From assembly GCA_964434105.1 (NCBI GenBank), contig CAYSTJ010000065.1:1-17164 (forward strand): a DNA stretch of 17,164 nucleotides, read 5' to 3'. How positions within the stretch are numbered: position 1 is the first letter of the stretch; every line of letters begins with the position of its first letter. Below the pieces are notes generated by a model, which worked only from the letters and a program-made list of their open reading frames with translations, was not told the DNA's origin and did not search any database. A program made the position numbers and the translations under genes. Shown one piece after another: positions 15,369 through 17,164 of the stretch. The DNA comes from CAYNST01 sp964434105. GTDB lineage: Bacteria > Pseudomonadota > Gammaproteobacteria > Pseudomonadales > Cellvibrionaceae.

Positions 15369-16325
15369 ATGTGGCGATTGTGGGTGCCGGTATTTGAGGC
15401 GGTCCTGTTATGGTTGACAGCCCTGTTTGTGCTGTCCATCCTGTCCGCTGCGATGTATCCTGTTTTCCGTCGAATCAACAGCCGCTATACGGCAAAACGC
15501 CGGGCATCTGCCCTGCTTGTCTATGCGCTGATGACGCCGGTGACGGCAACCCTGTTGTTGCTCCTGTCATTTTATCCTGCCTGGTCTGAATACCTGATCG
15601 GAACGCATTGTCATTCTGCGGTGTGTATAGCACACCGCCCCAATATTCAGCTAAAAAGCCCCGCCGGGATGACCATGTTGCTGGCTGCATGTATTGTCAT
15701 TCTGAGCTTTATCTATGTGCTGCGGCAACAATGGGTGCGCAGTCGTCAGAGGCTGCAGGTTTTGCAGGCGCTGTCAGATTCAGGGAAGGAGGGGTACAGG
15801 GTGGTCGACAGTCCAGCACTACTCGCCTGGTGTACCGGATTTTTTCGCAGCCGCATCTATCTGTCTTCCGGGCTGCTTGATGTACTTGACGACGAACAGA
15901 TAAAAGCCGTTCTGGCGCATGAACGTGCGCATGCACGCCGACTGGATAACCTGCGGCGCTGGATAGCCTACATCGCCACGGCCGCCTGGCCAGGCTTTGC
16001 AAAAAATCGATTCTGGCAGGATTTTTTTTCTGCGACCGAGGAAGCCTGTGACCGCTCGGCTGCCGCAGAGATGCGGAGTCACCTCCCGGTCATACAGGCT
16101 TTGGCGTGTCTGGCCGGTGCCGGCAATGGCGGCAGTCATTCTCGGGTAGCAGCCCACGATCCGTTAATGCGTATCCGAACGTTGCAGTTGCCGACGGGGC
16201 TGGATGGATTTCCCGTGGCGACTTTTCTGGCTATTATCACCATAGCCGGTATACACCTTCTTGTGCTTACGGGGTTTGTCCACCACCTGCTTGAGCATTC
16301 TACCGGCTCGATAAACCTGGGCTAA
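15369..16325 (+). CDS. M56 family membrane metalloprotease (BlaR1-like, no sensor domain)
   Basis: This 318-aa protein has three N-terminal membrane helices (about residues 8-30, 46-70 and 98-118), a cytosolic zinc protease domain, and one further helix (about 282-304). The zinc motif HExxH is HERAH (His184, Glu185, His188), with the third ligand Glu224 in EEACD. It should cleave the adjacent BlaI-type repressor or a related target. Unlike BlaR1 or MecR1 it ends soon after the last helix and has no penicillin-binding sensor, so the signal is not obviously a beta-lactam. The short loop with His80, Cys81, His82, Cys86 and His89 between helices 2 and 3 could bind a metal. Confidence 0.88.
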   Translation: MWRLWVPVFEAVLLWLTALFVLSILSAAMYPVFRRINSRYTAKRRASALLVYALMTPVTATLLLLLSFYPAWSEYLIGTHCHSAVCIAHRPNIQLKSPAGMTMLLAACIVILSFIYVLRQQWVRSRQRLQVLQALSDSGKEGYRVVDSPALLAWCTGFFRSRIYLSSGLLDVLDDEQIKAVLAHERAHARRLDNLRRWIAYIATAAWPGFAKNRFWQDFFSATEEACDRSAAAEMRSHLPVIQALACLAGAGNGGSHSRVAAHDPLMRIRTLQLPTGLDGFPVATFLAIITIAGIHLLVLTGFVHHLLEHSTGSINLG

Positions 16326-16349
16326 AACACAATGGACTGGTTAAAAAAA

Positions 16350-16369
16350 GGCGGGTTATTTAACCCGCC
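16350..16369 (-). terminator. Rho-independent terminator of the CBM10 gene
   Basis: GGCGGGTT (16350-16357) and AACCCGCC (16362-16369) form an 8-bp stem with a 4-base loop. On the minus strand it is followed by seven T (complement of 16343-16349). It lies 75 bp after the stop of the minus-strand CBM10 gene. It may also slow plus-strand transcripts from the M56 gene, but no T-run follows on that side. Confidence 0.85.
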
Positions 16370-16444
16370 CCGCCTATAGAAGCTGAACCTCCAGGCTCAA
16401 ATCCTTAACATCCCCCGGTGGCCCGGGTTACGTATTTTCCATCT

Positions 16445-17164
16445 TTATTGGGAATCACACGTGCTGGACGTTATGCAGCTTTGATTGTTTTCCCATCCCC
16501 AGCCACTGGCCGTGTTGGTGCACAGTGGGTAGCTGGTGCCATACCAGTTGCAAGTTCCGCCGGCGCCGGCACCATTTCCGCCATTGGCTGCAGCGTTGCC
16601 ATCGTTATCCCAGGTATTGCCGCCGTTATCCCAGGTGTTGCCACCGTTATCCCAGGTATTGCCGCCGTTGTTCCAGGTGTTGCCACCGTTATCCCAGGTA
16701 TTGCCGCCGTTGTCCCAGGTGTTGCCACCGTTATCCCAGGTATTGCCGCCGTTGTCCCAGGTGTTGCCANNNNNNNNNNNNNNNNNNNNNNNNNNNNNNN
16801 NNNNNNNNNNNNNNNNNNNNNNNNNNNNNNNNNNNNNNNNNNNNNNNNNNNNNNNNNNNNNNNNNNNNNCCGTTGTCCCAGGTATTGCCACCGTTATCCC
16901 AGGTATTCCCGCCGTTGTCCCAGGTATTGCCGCCATTACCACCGGCATTTCCGCCATTGTCCCAGGTATTGCCACCATTACCACCGGCATTTCCGCCGTT
17001 GTCCCAGGTATTGCCGCCGTTACCACCGGCATTTCCACCGTTATCCCAGGTATTGCCGCCGTTACCACCGGCATTTCCACCGTTATCCCAGGTATTGCCA
17101 CCGTTATCGCCGGCATTTCCACCGTTATCCCAGGTGTTGCCACCGTTACCGCCGGCATTACCGC
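16445..17164 (-). CDS. C-terminal part of a secreted protein with heptad repeats and a CBM10 module
   Basis: Only the 3' end is in the window; the start lies beyond 17164. The C-terminus is a CBM10 module at 16457-16552 (CNWYGTSYPLC, then GWGWENNQSC), a small disulfide-bonded cellulose-binding domain found in Cellvibrio-type cellulases and xylanases. Before it lies a repeat region of 7-residue units, GNTWDNG and GNAGGNG/GNAGDNG, probably a long linker. The catalytic domain, if any, is not visible. A 100-N gap (16770-16869) interrupts the repeats. The reading frames on its two sides (first codon base = 2 modulo 3 above, 1 modulo 3 below) disagree by one base with 100 N. They agree when the gap is any multiple of 3, so this is an assembly artefact, not a frameshift. 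Confidence 0.85.
   Translation of the reverse strand, partial: AVMPAVTVATPGITVEMPAITVAIPGITVEMPVVTAAIPGITVEMPVVTAAIPGTTAEMPVVMVAIPGTMAEMPVVMAAIPGTTAGIPGITVAIPGTTXXXXXXXXXXXXXXXXXXXXXXXXXXXXXXXXXXGNTWDNGGNTWDNGGNTWDNGGNTWDNGGNTWNNGGNTWDNGGNTWDNGGNTWDNDGNAAANGGNGAGAGGTCNWYGTSYPLCTNTASGWGWENNQSCITSSTCDSQ
16457..16552 (-). other. CBM10 domain
   Basis: Within the CBM10 gene, the 32 residues from the first Cys (16550-16552) to the last (16457-16459) hold four Cys and the aromatic positions Trp, Tyr, Trp and Trp typical of CBM10. These bind crystalline cellulose. Three residues follow before the stop. Confidence 0.85.
16601..17164 (-). repeat. 21-bp tandem repeats (7-residue units) in the CBM10 gene
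   Basis: Below the gap (16601-16769) there are eight units of GNTWDNG, alternating between two synonymous spellings (AAC ACC TGG and AAT ACC TGG), which makes a 42-bp higher-order repeat. Above the gap (16870-17162) GNAGGNG or GNAGDNG units alternate with GNTWDNG for six rounds, then two GNTWDNG units in a row reach the gap. The array runs out of the window at the right edge. Near-identical copies suggest recent expansion by slippage or unequal crossing over. Confidence 0.92.
16770..16869. other. Assembly gap of 100 N
   Basis: A run of exactly 100 N, the conventional filler for a gap of unknown size. It lies inside the near-identical 21-bp repeats, where short reads cannot be placed. The codons on either side would join perfectly with no gap at all (GG plus T), so the missing piece is a multiple of 3, most simply of 21. 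Confidence 0.97.

Noticed and set aside
16870..17164. Ala/Val/Ile/Pro-rich reading of the right-hand repeat block with an internal ATG
   Set aside because: It is an off-frame reading. The frame that matches the repeat units and the CBM10 end gives GNTWDNG/GNAGGNG; the shift comes from the 100-N gap.
16601..17164. CRISPR array
   Set aside because: The repeats are contiguous 21-bp coding units without unique spacers.

Overview
The window looks like the chromosome of a polysaccharide-degrading marine gammaproteobacterium, most likely from Cellvibrionaceae or a close relative (Saccharophagus, Teredinibacter or Gilvimarinus type). The signs are a lipoprotein polysaccharide lyase with a long poly-serine linker, a secreted protein ending in a CBM10 cellulose-binding module, and an E. 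coli-like FabI. No rRNA, tRNA, CRISPR array, phage gene or full-length transposase gene was seen. This is a reading by eye; no database was searched.

Layout, left to right. (1) The last codons of a cut-off plus-strand gene, then about 480 bp without a convincing gene. (2) A 247-bp MITE-like element (538-784) with 15-bp terminal inverted repeats and a perfect 8-bp target duplication. It ends 21 bp before the start codon of a PL11 rhamnogalacturonan lyase lipoprotein (806-2749). (3) About 460 bp of non-coding DNA, then fabI (3210-3989) and a small GFA-family zinc protein (4070-4480). (4) A strong bidirectional terminator, then a convergent exported DUF3604/PHP-like protein (4602-6920, minus). 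(5) A second copy of the MITE family (7092-7242), inverted relative to the first. (6) A tightly packed five-gene plus-strand operon (7458-13386): a membrane-anchored parvulin-like PPIase, three different HupE/UreJ-type membrane proteins, and a 901-aa fusion of a multi-pass membrane domain with a spermidine-synthase-like domain. (7) A minus-strand pair with overlapping genes: an EF-hand lipoprotein followed by a 2OG-Fe(II) oxygenase. (8) A BlaI-type repressor and an M56 (BlaR1-type) membrane protease without a sensor domain. (9) The 3' end of a large minus-strand gene coding for Asn/Gly/Trp heptapeptide repeats and a C-terminal CBM10, interrupted by a 100-N assembly gap.

How the genes may work together. 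The lyase and the CBM10 protein fit plant or algal cell-wall degradation. The five-gene operon is the most interesting unit. HupE/UreJ proteins are nickel or cobalt permease-like, yet no hydrogenase or urease gene is in view. All three paralogues are predicted to expose a histidine as the first mature residue, and the third has lost key residues of the family's metal motifs. The PPIase may be a dedicated folding factor for its membrane partners. The last gene carries an aminopropyltransferase fold with altered acidic residues. A metal-handling or metal-ligand-modifying system is a reasonable hypothesis but unproven. The MITE family has inserted in front of two of the transcription units and may have changed their expression.
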